From an uncultured Oscillospiraceae bacterium (GTDB lineage: Bacteria > Bacillota > Clostridia > Oscillospirales > Oscillospiraceae): a stretch of 59,599 nt of DNA. The stretch's first letter is position 1; each line of letters opens with the position of its first letter. The translations under genes and the position numbers were made by a program. Location: the NCBI GenBank assembly GCA_934597255.1, contig CAKTQV010000012.1:1-59599 (forward strand). The letters are read 5' to 3'. The notes below the pieces were generated by a model. That model did not search any database and had not been told where the DNA came from. It saw nothing but the letters and a program-made list of their open reading frames with translations. Below are positions 42,491-51,017 of this stretch, one piece after another.

Positions 42491-42850
42491 ATGAAAAGAA
42501 TCATTCGAATGTTAGCAGTAGTACTTGTTGTCTCCATAGCGCTTTCCGGTATGAGCGTGTTCGCCGCATCCCGTCGGGATGCAGAACAAAATATGCCAAG
42601 GATCCGAGAATATCTGAAGGTGACTGCCCAAAGCACTCCCTTTTATAAGGATAAGCCCTACGTCAACCCTACCAACACAGTCATCGCAAATTTAGTATAT
42701 GGCGACAAACTAATACTTAAAGGTACCTATACAGACGTATATGGAAATCTGTGGTTTTACGCAAAACTGGCCTATTGTCCAAATGCACCGTCTTTAGTGG
42801 GGGCGTATGGATATATCCGCGCTTCATATGTGGTCGACGAGTATGAGTGA
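42491..42850 (+). CDS. small secreted SH3-like protein
   Basis: 119 aa. Signal peptide (residues 1-25, GMSVFAAS). The mature protein looks like a bacterial SH3 domain (LKVTAQSTPFYKDKPY, LVYGDKLILKGTYTDVYGNLWFYAKL, GAYGYIRASYV), a fold that often binds cell-wall peptides. AAAGGAGG precedes the ATG. It overlaps the lipoprotein gene downstream by 8 nt. Confidence 0.75.
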   Translation: MKRIIRMLAVVLVVSIALSGMSVFAASRRDAEQNMPRIREYLKVTAQSTPFYKDKPYVNPTNTVIANLVYGDKLILKGTYTDVYGNLWFYAKLAYCPNAPSLVGAYGYIRASYVVDEYE

Positions 42851-44039
42851 CAAATTTCGGTTAAAAATACTTCTCCCCATTCTTTCTATCGTGTTGTGTA
42901 TCGGCTTTTCGTCATGCTCCGCTGAACATGACGAAAAGCCCCGTGGAACGCTCACGGTCGCCGTGATGGGCGAGGACGCGAGCGTCCGCGAATGGGTCTC
43001 CTTTTATAATCAGGAGGCGCGGCAATATGATATCGAGCTCGTGGACTATGCACAGCTTGGTGGCATTGAAGCTTTGATCAATGACGCAAAGACCGGAAAA
43101 GGGCCGGACATCTTTTTGCTCAAGGAGCGCACCCTGTTTTCGTCTGGCTTGGACACGCTTTGTGTTGACCTGCTTCCCCTGTTGGACGGCGATCCGCAGT
43201 TCAAAAGAGAGACTTATCTGCAAAGTGTTTTGGAGACTTCTCTGCTTGACGGGCAGCTTTTTGCCCTCCCGGTCGATTTTCAAATCGACACATGGGTGAT
43301 AACGCAAGCGCTTGACAGCGTCCAAGCACCGTTCACTATGGCAGAGGCAAAGCAGCTTTTGTCCAAGGCCGATAAGACCTGTGTCTTTTCCCAAGGTGCA
43401 TGGACGCGGGACGACCTGCTGGAGTGGCTGGCCAGATATGCCGCGAGCAGCATGGTCGATGTCGGACAAAAGCAATGCTCGCTGCGCGAGGACGGCTTTA
43501 CCGAACTTCTGATAGAATCAAAGTCCATGCCGGAGACGGCGGGGGCCACAGCAGCGGACAACGGCCTGTTGGACTATTTCATTCTGGATCGTTCGACTGC
43601 CTATAATCCCGTAATAACTGCGAATGAAAACACCCAGCTGACCGGTATTCCGGTAAACGAGGGCACAGGCAGCCTGCTTTCGTTCGGGACGCAGGTGGGG
43701 ATATTCTCTTCCTGCGATGAAACAGAGGCCGCATGGGAATTTGTTCGCCTGGCCCTGTCAGACGACGTTCAGGAAAGCTGCATCCACATACCGGCGACGG
43801 AAGCGCATTTCCAGTCATGGATGGAGGCGCTGCGGGAAGAAGCCTCGCTCAGCGACAGTACGGAGGATAAGCTCTGCCGGCTTGTTGCCGAAACGAATGC
43901 TGTGTCGGGAACATTTCCGGAGGCGGAAGCAATTATCGCGTGGGAAGCTGCCCGGTATTACGATGGTCTCCAATCGGCGGAGGCTGCCGTGTTTGCCATG
44001 GAGCAACGTATTGAAGATTATTTAAATTCAGAGGAGTAA
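42843..44039 (+). CDS. extracellular solute-binding lipoprotein (family 1-like)
   Basis: 398 aa from the ATG at 42843, which overlaps the stop of the SH3-like gene. Signal peptide with lipobox FSSC (Cys at residue 25), then the Venus-flytrap pattern of family 1 binding proteins (GTLTVAVMGED, GKGPDIFLLKERTLFSSGLD, LFALPVDFQIDTWVI, AWEFVRLAL). No matching sugar permease genes are near, so the ligand and partner are unknown; it could be a surface lipoprotein no longer used for import. Confidence 0.82.
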   Translation: MSDKFRLKILLPILSIVLCIGFSSCSAEHDEKPRGTLTVAVMGEDASVREWVSFYNQEARQYDIELVDYAQLGGIEALINDAKTGKGPDIFLLKERTLFSSGLDTLCVDLLPLLDGDPQFKRETYLQSVLETSLLDGQLFALPVDFQIDTWVITQALDSVQAPFTMAEAKQLLSKADKTCVFSQGAWTRDDLLEWLARYAASSMVDVGQKQCSLREDGFTELLIESKSMPETAGATAADNGLLDYFILDRSTAYNPVITANENTQLTGIPVNEGTGSLLSFGTQVGIFSSCDETEAAWEFVRLALSDDVQESCIHIPATEAHFQSWMEALREEASLSDSTEDKLCRLVAETNAVSGTFPEAEAIIAWEAARYYDGLQSAEAAVFAMEQRIEDYLNSEE

Positions 44040-44040
44040 G

Positions 44041-44217
44041 GACGGTGAATTATATCTGATTGCCAATCCGTCCTGCATCGTCGAAGGTATGTCAGGGGTG
44101 CTGAACACAGCCCAATATGCGTCCGATAATCTGATGTACAAGGCAGCGGGAAAAGAAATTATGTACGCCTACGACGCAGTTCCAAAGGATATAGCGGGCG
44201 TAATTGATCTCGGATAA
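44041..44217 (+). pseudogene. C-terminal gene fragment
   Basis: A 58-codon frame directly after the lipoprotein stop reads DGELYLIANPSCIVEGMSGV ... GVIDLG with no start codon or ribosome-binding site. It looks like the remaining 3' end of a lost gene. The family is not recognised. Confidence 0.4.
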
Positions 44218-44229
44218 TGCAAACCCATG

Positions 44230-44350
44230 GTGCGTATTCTTGGCTTTTCAGCCCAGAATACGCACTTTTTGTTGCACCTTGGGGGAGCTGGTTGTTGTTA
44301 ATAAGTAGAAGGGCAAAACAACGCCGGCTGGTTTTGTTCCTCGATCTCTT
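44230..44350 (+). repeat. leader repeat, copy 2
   Basis: Second copy of the 42248-42370 sequence, with about a dozen substitutions and a T run shorter by two bases. The hairpin acts as a terminator for the preceding unit and the rest leads into the peptidoglycan-binding protein gene. Confidence 0.8.
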
Positions 44351-44395
44351 GCCACCGCGGGGCAGGGAGAAAATAAAAGATAAAGGAGAAAAAAC

Positions 44396-44953
44396 ATGAA
44401 AAAGCTTATGAAGCGAATCGTTCCCCTGTTTCTGGCCGTGGTGATGTGCATCTGCATGGCTGTACCCGCGTTTGCGGATACAGCAACCGTATACTCCGTG
44501 GTGAGCTATAGATTCCCTGCGCAGTCTACATCGTCGTATAGCACCACCTATACTGCGCTTGTTCAGCGGTATATGTGTCTCTACAATGATAATACACGCT
44601 ACTATATTACAAGTTCTGGAAACATCGATGGTGTTTTTGGAAGTGGCACTAAACAGGCTGTTGTGAGGTATCAGGAAGCCAATGGATATTCAACAGACGG
44701 GGTGTTTGGTGCTCAGTCATGGCCTGGCTTTTCGGGGAATATAACGGCGGCTGAAACAAGTGGAGTGTATACATATTTCAAGTGTAATGGTGATTATTTT
44801 GCCGACAGACAGTATGTTATGAGAGTCGCAAACATGAGTGGCCTTTCTGCAAGTTCCAACTCTGTATGGTACTATTACTCAAGCATTTATGCGACCAATT
44901 ATAATTCTAGTTATAATTATCTGCGCACGGGGGTTTCTCAAGGTTATAACTGA
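44396..44953 (+). CDS. secreted peptidoglycan-binding-domain protein
   Basis: 185 aa. Signal peptide (residues 1-27, AVPAFADT). A PG_binding_1-like unit at residues 45-105 (LVQRYMCLYN, GVFGSGTKQAVVRYQEANGYSTDGVFG) is followed by a Tyr/Ser-rich C-terminal domain of unknown fold. AAAGGAGAAAAAAC precedes the ATG. More AT-rich than the flanks. Confidence 0.8.
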   Translation: MKKLMKRIVPLFLAVVMCICMAVPAFADTATVYSVVSYRFPAQSTSSYSTTYTALVQRYMCLYNDNTRYYITSSGNIDGVFGSGTKQAVVRYQEANGYSTDGVFGAQSWPGFSGNITAAETSGVYTYFKCNGDYFADRQYVMRVANMSGLSASSNSVWYYYSSIYATNYNSSYNYLRTGVSQGYN

Positions 44954-44965
44954 TGAATAGTTAAA

Positions 44966-44998
44966 TAGTAGTGGACCCAAATAGGGTCCACTATTTGA
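44966..44998 (+). terminator. terminator after the peptidoglycan-binding gene
   Basis: TAGTGGACCC-AAAT-AGGGTCCACTA hairpin followed by TTTG; the T run is short. Confidence 0.6.
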
Positions 44999-45048
44999 AG
45001 TTGTTGAAGGGTTATGATAAGCAAGATTGTTTGATAAGGAGGCGGAAC

Positions 45049-46509
45049 ATGAAAAAAAGAAGATTGGTTTTGGTGATAGTTATGATAGCAATAATTGCTT
45101 GCGGCTGCCAGGCAACGCCGGAGACATCGGTAGTTACAAGCAAGAGTGATGGAGCCTTTGAGACTGCGTTAGAAAATGTTGCAGAAGAAATGATTGCTGA
45201 GGAAAATGCCGAGGCAATGACTACCATGGATGTTAAGAAGAGCTATAATGACTGTTTCACAAGTGTGGATGGAAATATTACCTATGATATGAGTGTGGAG
45301 ATACCGATTCCTACAACAGCACTACCAGTACTCCAAGTTACACCACATACGATTACATCTGATGAAGCTAAACGTGTTGCAAATGCTCTCTTTGGCGATG
45401 TAGTTATTAATGAGTACTCACCGGAAATGAACAGGTCCGAGATTGAAGAAACTATTCTGGAACTCAAACAGCATATTAGTGATTGGGATGCTTTGGTGGA
45501 ATACTACGGTGGGGATGAGGTGATAGCACAACAGGTTACCAATGACTATGAAAATCGGATTCGGATACTTGAAGAGCTTTATCAATCGGCCTCGGATAGT
45601 GTAGATGTAGTGCCATGTGAATGGATATTCTATCCATCAACCCATTACGATAATGCGAGTTTGGATATCGGTTATGATGATGATTACACAAAGATTATCA
45701 AGGCAACGGCGTGGGTGGACGGGACGCCCTATATATACTGTGTGTGCAACAGGGAAGCATCGGATTATCGGATCCATAATATATACGCGTATATAGACGA
45801 TGATATGGTTTCTCAATCTGAAAAATACAGTGCGGAGATAATTACGCAAGCTGATGTGGAGGTTATTCTAAATCAGGTCGAAACTATTTTGGAAGAAATG
45901 GATATGGGATCCTGGGTAATAGAGTCTTATGATATTAGCGAGGGGATGATTGATGGTGAAAAAGTACAAGTTATGACAGTAACCGCTAGTCCTGTTTATA
46001 ATGGCGTGAAAATGATTCATGTGCCTCAGTTGGACAGTTTGAAATCAGAAGATGCATATGCGTCTAACTACTATTATGAGGAAATTACATTTCGATTCAG
46101 TGGTGGAAGGATGACTTCATTTGAATTTTTTGGCCCCCTTGATGTAATTAGTATAGCCAATAGCGATGTAGAGGTGCTGACAAGCGATGAAGCTGTTGCA
46201 TCTTTTAAACAGCAGATGAGACTGACAGATATAACTGGATATCAGGTTCAGGGGATACCGGCGGAAATTGCAAATCTGGTTCCTCAAGTTACAACGGTAG
46301 GAGCACAGGTGAATTCGGCCGAATTCGGCCTTGTCAGAACGCGGATCAAGAACAATGAGTCTGACTTCTATATTCTTCCGGCGTATGTCTTCAGTGGAAC
46401 ATACATTCCTTATTACTCAGATGGGAGCGAGGATTTAGAGTGGGAGACGACTTTTGCTACAATTAATGCGGTGGATGGAACCATCATCAATACGGAACTT
46501 GGCTACTGA
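45049..46509 (+). CDS. predicted lipoprotein, DUF6034-like
   Basis: 486 aa. Lipobox ACGC-type signal (IAIIACGC, Cys near residue 18), then a long acidic extracellular protein with no membrane helix. Segments such as TSDEAKRVANALFGD and SVEVLTSDEAVASFKQQM-like repeats hint at two similar halves. The DUF6034 label is tentative. AAGGAGGCGGAAC precedes the ATG; AT-rich composition. The next gene, a membrane protein, overlaps its end. Confidence 0.72.
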   Translation: MKKRRLVLVIVMIAIIACGCQATPETSVVTSKSDGAFETALENVAEEMIAEENAEAMTTMDVKKSYNDCFTSVDGNITYDMSVEIPIPTTALPVLQVTPHTITSDEAKRVANALFGDVVINEYSPEMNRSEIEETILELKQHISDWDALVEYYGGDEVIAQQVTNDYENRIRILEELYQSASDSVDVVPCEWIFYPSTHYDNASLDIGYDDDYTKIIKATAWVDGTPYIYCVCNREASDYRIHNIYAYIDDDMVSQSEKYSAEIITQADVEVILNQVETILEEMDMGSWVIESYDISEGMIDGEKVQVMTVTASPVYNGVKMIHVPQLDSLKSEDAYASNYYYEEITFRFSGGRMTSFEFFGPLDVISIANSDVEVLTSDEAVASFKQQMRLTDITGYQVQGIPAEIANLVPQVTTVGAQVNSAEFGLVRTRIKNNESDFYILPAYVFSGTYIPYYSDGSEDLEWETTFATINAVDGTIINTELGY

Positions 46510-47299
46510 GTATTGCCAGAAAGAGGCACAGTGCTCGGGATATATTATCCGAGCGGATGTGCGTCAGGCGGTGCTGTCGTGGCGGCTGCTGCTTGCGGGC
46601 GCGGCGTTTGCCCTGCTGCTGCTTCTGTCCGGGCTGGAGCCGGTCCTGAACGCCGTCCGTTCCGATGACCCGCCGCCCGACGGCTTTCACGGAAAGCTCG
46701 TATACGACGCCCTGTCCTCGGACGCAGCACTGCTTGCGCTCCCTATCCTATGTACGCTGCCCTATGGCGCGGCGTACATAGAGGATATCAAGACCGGGTT
46801 TATCAAGCTGTATATCAGCCGCAGCTCGCGGCGCGACTATGTGCTGGGAAAGTTCGCCGGATGCTTTTTCTCCGGCGGGCTTGTTCCCGTGCTTGGGACG
46901 CTTTTGGCCTATGGTATTTCAACGCTGATATTCTCTCCTATGGAGGCTGCCGTGGAAGAAGGTGCTGAGGCTGTAGTCTGGCTTTGGGACACGCTGGCCG
47001 TCTGCGGCAGACTTTTCCTGTCCGGCGGCTTCTGGGCGTTTTGGGGCATGGCGCTGTCCGCGTATATGGAGAGCAAATACATCCCCTATGCCGCGCCGTT
47101 TGTGACCTACTATCTTTTTATCATCCTGCACGAGCGCTATCTCCCGGCGCTGTATGTGATAGATCCCAAGGGCTGGCTGTGGCCGGAGGATATATGGCCG
47201 CTCGGCGCATGGAGTGCGGCGGTGTTCGTGCTGGAGCTTGCGGCGATCGCGCTGCTCTGCTTTGCCGCGGCGGTACGAAGGAGGGTTTCGGAGCTGTGA
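46475..47299 (+). CDS. ABC-2 type transporter permease, first
   Basis: About 274 aa with six membrane segments, including RLLLAGAAFALLLLLSGL, ILCTLPYGAAYIEDIKTGFIKLYISRSSRRDYVLGKF and a last helix near the C terminus. The IEDIKTGFIKLYISR segment resembles the coupling region of ABC-2 permeases. The start is uncertain: ATGs at 46454 and 46475 lie inside the preceding gene and a GTG lies at 46559. The stop overlaps the next start. Confidence 0.75.
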   Translation: MEPSSIRNLATEYCQKEAQCSGYIIRADVRQAVLSWRLLLAGAAFALLLLLSGLEPVLNAVRSDDPPPDGFHGKLVYDALSSDAALLALPILCTLPYGAAYIEDIKTGFIKLYISRSSRRDYVLGKFAGCFFSGGLVPVLGTLLAYGISTLIFSPMEAAVEEGAEAVVWLWDTLAVCGRLFLSGGFWAFWGMALSAYMESKYIPYAAPFVTYYLFIILHERYLPALYVIDPKGWLWPEDIWPLGAWSAAVFVLELAAIALLCFAAAVRRRVSEL

Positions 47300-48192
47300 C
47301 GGGAATACGACAGAGCTTTTCCGTGCTGGGCTACAACTTTCAGCATTGGCGGCGAAATGCCCGTATCCTTGTGACCTTCGCGCTGGCGTTTATCCTGTGC
47401 TTTCTGCTGACGGACAAGGCCGTTCAATTTGCGAAGGAGCACGATACCACCATGCAGCTGGCGGAGGCGTTCATCTGGACCTTCGGCGACAGCGACTCCA
47501 TCCTCCTTGTGTCCCTGCTGCTCATTCTGCTGTTCGCGGATATGCCGTTTCTGTCCTCCGGCACACCGTTCTATCTGGTGCGGATGAGCCGCTGCCGGTG
47601 GATCGCCGGACAGCTTCTCTATACGGCGGCGGCCACGCTGCTCTTTCTGCTGTTCGTGCTGGCCTCCACGGTGCTTGTCTGTATCCGGCAGTCGTATGTC
47701 GGCAACATGTGGAGCGAGACGGCGGCCATTCTGGGCTACTCCGGCGCGGGCGAGGCCATCGCCGTTCCGGCGCTGGTGAAAACGCTGGAGATGTCCTTTC
47801 CTTATCGCGCCATGCTTACGATCTTCGGGCTGATGCTGTGCTATACGCTGGTGCTGGTGTTTCTCATGCTGGTTTTCACGCTGTGGAAGGGCTCGGCGGC
47901 AGGCATCCTCAGCGGCTTCGTTTTCAGTGTGTACGGCTTTCTCCTGAAGCCCAGCACCATCGGGATGCTTTTTGAGCTTCCTGCCGAGTTGTATTACAAG
48001 GCCAATGTCGCGGTGGGCTGGCTGTCGCCGCTTAATCAGGCGACTTATCATATGCATAACTTTGGCTATGACCGGCTTCCGCGCATGGGACAATCGTTTG
48101 CCATATTCGCTGCGCTCATTGTGCTGGAATTTCTGCTGGCGCTGCTTGCCATTCAGAAATACAATTTTGTCTTTACGGGAACGGAGGGATGA
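47296..48192 (+). CDS. ABC-2 type transporter permease, second
   Basis: 298 aa from a GTG overlapping the previous stop (GTGA), behind AGGAGGG. Six membrane segments. LLLILLFADMPFLSSGTPFYLVRMSRCRW again shows the cytoplasmic coupling-like segment after the second helix, matching the first permease. The two probably form a heterodimer with the ATPase encoded next. Confidence 0.78.
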   Translation: MTGIRQSFSVLGYNFQHWRRNARILVTFALAFILCFLLTDKAVQFAKEHDTTMQLAEAFIWTFGDSDSILLVSLLLILLFADMPFLSSGTPFYLVRMSRCRWIAGQLLYTAAATLLFLLFVLASTVLVCIRQSYVGNMWSETAAILGYSGAGEAIAVPALVKTLEMSFPYRAMLTIFGLMLCYTLVLVFLMLVFTLWKGSAAGILSGFVFSVYGFLLKPSTIGMLFELPAELYYKANVAVGWLSPLNQATYHMHNFGYDRLPRMGQSFAIFAALIVLEFLLALLAIQKYNFVFTGTEG

Positions 48193-48194
48193 AA

Positions 48195-48842
48195 ATGGCC
48201 GGAAATACCGCGATCAGCGTTCAGAGCGTCTCCAAGTCATTCGGCGAGGCCGAGGTTCTGCATGAGGTCTCGCATGATTTTGAGAGGGGAAAAATACACG
48301 GCATCGTGGGCAACAACGGCAGCGGCAAAACGGTGCTCATGAAATGCATCTGCGGCTTTCTGCTCCCAACGAAGGGGCGGATTCTGGTCTACGGCAGGCA
48401 GGTGGGGCGCGACATGGATTTCCCGGAGGACGCGGGCATTATTATCGAAACGCCCGGCTTTCTGCCAAATCTGACGGGAATGAAGAATCTGGAGCTGCTG
48501 GCCTCCCTGCGGCGGCGCATTGAAAAGGGGGCCATCCGACAGGCGATCGCCCGCGTGGGGCTTGACCCGGATATGAAAAAGCCGGTGGGAAAGTATTCTC
48601 TGGGCATGCGGCAGCGGCTTGGGATCGCACAGGCCATCATGGAAAATCCGTCGCTCTTGATTCTGGACGAGCCGCTCAACGGCCTGGACAAGCTGGCGGT
48701 CGTCCAGATGCGCTCGCTGATCCGTGAGCTGCGGAAGCAGGGCAAGACGATCCTTCTGGCAAGCCACAACCAGCAGGACATCGAGGAGCTGTGCGACACG
48801 GTATGCGAGATGGACGCGGGCATCCTGACGGTGGTGCGGTGA
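48195..48842 (+). CDS. ABC transporter ATP-binding protein
   Basis: 215 aa. Walker A GNNGSGKT near residue 41, signature YSLGMRQRLG, Walker B LLILDEPLNGLD and the switch His in LASHNQQD are all intact, so it should be an active ATPase. The ATG at 48195 is 8 nt from GGAGG and preferred over one 6 nt earlier. It powers the two ABC-2 permeases. Its stop TGA overlaps the next ATG. Confidence 0.9.
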   Translation: MAGNTAISVQSVSKSFGEAEVLHEVSHDFERGKIHGIVGNNGSGKTVLMKCICGFLLPTKGRILVYGRQVGRDMDFPEDAGIIIETPGFLPNLTGMKNLELLASLRRRIEKGAIRQAIARVGLDPDMKKPVGKYSLGMRQRLGIAQAIMENPSLLILDEPLNGLDKLAVVQMRSLIRELRKQGKTILLASHNQQDIEELCDTVCEMDAGILTVVR

Positions 48843-49501
48843 TGGATACGATCATCCATCTTGACCGCGTGACGCTGCGAAGCGGGTACCGCCGTCTTCT
48901 GCTTCGGGACGCAAGCCTCAAGGTCAGCCGGGGCGAGCGGGTGAAGCTCGCGGGGGCTCGGAGCGGCGGCAGAGAGGGCGTCATGCGGCTCGTCGGCGGG
49001 CTGTGCAGGCCGGAGCACGGAGAGGTCAGCGTGCTCGGCAGCGCCGTGCATACGCTGGATGACGACGAGGCGGCGGCCTTTCGCCGGGAACATATAGGCT
49101 GCGCATCGAATGAGCCGGGCTTTTGTCCCGCACTTTCCGTGCTGGAAAACGTGACGCTGCCCCTGATGCTGCTGGGGAAAACAGGAGCGGAACGGGAGCA
49201 GCGCGGCGTTCAGCTGCTGAAAAGCATCGGCCTTGCACATATCCTCTATGCGTTTCCGAGCGCCGTATCGGAGGCGGAAATGCGGGCGGCCGCGCTGGTC
49301 AGGGCGTTTATCGCAAAGCCGGAGATCATTCTTTTGGATGATATATATGACGGGCTGGAGGATGAAGCGGACAGGCTGACCGATGTGCTGGAGAGCTTGT
49401 GCACCGGCGGCGAGACGCTGCTGCTGTTTACAGAGAAGGAAGGGGAGGGCATTCGTGTTGACAGGAAGCTTTTTGTGGAGTCGGGGACGATCCGGAGCTA
49501 A
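48842..49501 (+). CDS. degenerate ABC ATPase subunit
   Basis: 219 aa with the overall layout of an LolD/MacB-type ATPase (IIHLDRVTLRSGYRRLLLRDASLKV; IGCASNEPGFCPALSVLENVTLPL). The Walker A is GARSGGREG instead of GxSGSGKST, the signature is SEAEMRAAA instead of SGGQ, and Walker B is IILLDDIYDGLE with Asp in place of the catalytic Glu. It is therefore unlikely to hydrolyse ATP. The frame is open and coupled to its neighbours, so it is kept. It probably partners the FtsX-like permease at 51014. Confidence 0.8.
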   Translation: MDTIIHLDRVTLRSGYRRLLLRDASLKVSRGERVKLAGARSGGREGVMRLVGGLCRPEHGEVSVLGSAVHTLDDDEAAAFRREHIGCASNEPGFCPALSVLENVTLPLMLLGKTGAEREQRGVQLLKSIGLAHILYAFPSAVSEAEMRAAALVRAFIAKPEIILLDDIYDGLEDEADRLTDVLESLCTGGETLLLFTEKEGEGIRVDRKLFVESGTIRS

Positions 49502-49505
49502 GGCT

Positions 49506-51017
49506 GTGAAAAAGGGCCTATCGCTTTTGCTCGCTCTTATGCTGCTGTGCGGCGGGCTTTATACGGCGGCTTTTGCCGAGGAAACGACAGCGGAGAGCAC
49601 CCCGGAGCCAACAGCCGCGCCGGAAGCGACCCCGGAGCCGACGGCGACACCGGCTCCTGCGCCGGTCGTGTCGGCGACAAGCCTGCGGATCGACGATGCC
49701 AACATATACGACGGCATGGATAAGGCATACCGGGACGGATATTTGCCGCAGGTCGCGGACGGCACAGTGACGCTCGTTCTCCCTCTCGTTGCGGACGGCG
49801 ATATCAAGGGAAGCCAGATCACGGTCACGCCGGCGCTCGGAGATGCGCTGTCCTCCCCGATACAGTATAAAAACTACCAGAAGACCTTCACGCTGGAAAA
49901 GCACACGGTCAACCGGGAGAAAAGCGGAGGTACCCAGCCGGAGGAAAGCATGGAGGCGTATCTGGTATGCTTTGCGTTTCCTCTCAAATCGGAACGCCAA
50001 AACGGTACTTACGCCGTAAGCCTTGGTATACAGGCGCAGGGCGCAAGCGGGAATATGATTCAGCAGACGTATACCTGCTATTTCACCGTAACCGATGGCC
50101 AGTCAACGGAGGCGGCGGAGGTCATAACGCCGCAGATCAGCACGGGCATGACGGTGACGGAGGAAGCGCCGGAGTCGCAGCCGAGGATCCTCGTGAGCAA
50201 ATACAGCATCGACCCCTCTCCCGTGCCTGCGGGCGAGTCTTTTACCGCCACGGTGACGCTGCGCAATACCAGCGAGACGATGGCGGTACAGAACATGGTG
50301 GTGACGGTCTCCTGCGATGCCGCGGGGCTTGTGCTTCAAAACGACAGCAGCACGATCTATATCGACAAGCTCGGCGCCGGGGAAACCACGGACATCGAGC
50401 TTTGCTACAGCAGCGATCTGGAAACGTCGCCGCAGCGATACAACATCAATCTTTCCATGTCGTATGACAACAGCGATGCCATGTCGCTCGCCTCCGCCGG
50501 TACGCTCACGGTCGAGGTCGCCCAGATCCCAAAGGTGGAGTTGGGGCCGTTCAATCTGGAGCCGGAGCTGAATGCGGGCGAGACGATCCAGCTGTCCTTT
50601 CAGGTCATGAATCTGGGACGCAGTCCCATTTACAATGCGCGGGTGGAGCTGTCCGCTCCGGGCCTGTATCCGGTAGGAACAGGTTTTATAGGCAACATGG
50701 AGGCGGGGACGGCCGCCGCGACCAAGCTGGATGTGTTCGTGGGCATGAAGGAGGATGAGGCGGAGCGCTACGGCAGCACCTACGGCACAGTCACGCTGCG
50801 CTATGAGGATGCGGACGGCCATGAATACACACAGGAGGCGGATATCGGCACCACCATCAAGGCGCTGGTGATCGAAGCGCCGGCAGCAGACGCGGAGGAA
50901 GAAGCGCCGACCGGTCAGTGGTGGATCGCCGTGGCCATCGGTGCGGTCGTGATAGCGCTTCTGGTGCTGCTCTTCCAACGGAAGAAAGCGCCGCGCGGGA
51001 GGCATATAAAGCCATGA
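49506..51017 (+). CDS. secreted membrane-anchored CARDB-like protein
   Basis: 503 aa from a GTG (49506) 4 nt after the previous stop. Signal peptide (GGLYTAAFAEE), a Pro/Thr/Glu-rich stalk (residues 27-55), and Ig-like CARDB/NEW3-type domains (residues 250-430: VPAGESFTATVTLRNTSET, LNAGETIQLSFQVMNLGRSP). A C-terminal membrane helix and RKKAPRGRHIKP tail complete it. It exposes beta-sandwich domains outside the cell, between genes of an ABC system, and may be an accessory (periplasmic-adaptor-like) component. Confidence 0.78.
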   Translation: MKKGLSLLLALMLLCGGLYTAAFAEETTAESTPEPTAAPEATPEPTATPAPAPVVSATSLRIDDANIYDGMDKAYRDGYLPQVADGTVTLVLPLVADGDIKGSQITVTPALGDALSSPIQYKNYQKTFTLEKHTVNREKSGGTQPEESMEAYLVCFAFPLKSERQNGTYAVSLGIQAQGASGNMIQQTYTCYFTVTDGQSTEAAEVITPQISTGMTVTEEAPESQPRILVSKYSIDPSPVPAGESFTATVTLRNTSETMAVQNMVVTVSCDAAGLVLQNDSSTIYIDKLGAGETTDIELCYSSDLETSPQRYNINLSMSYDNSDAMSLASAGTLTVEVAQIPKVELGPFNLEPELNAGETIQLSFQVMNLGRSPIYNARVELSAPGLYPVGTGFIGNMEAGTAAATKLDVFVGMKEDEAERYGSTYGTVTLRYEDADGHEYTQEADIGTTIKALVIEAPAADAEEEAPTGQWWIAVAIGAVVIALLVLLFQRKKAPRGRHIKP

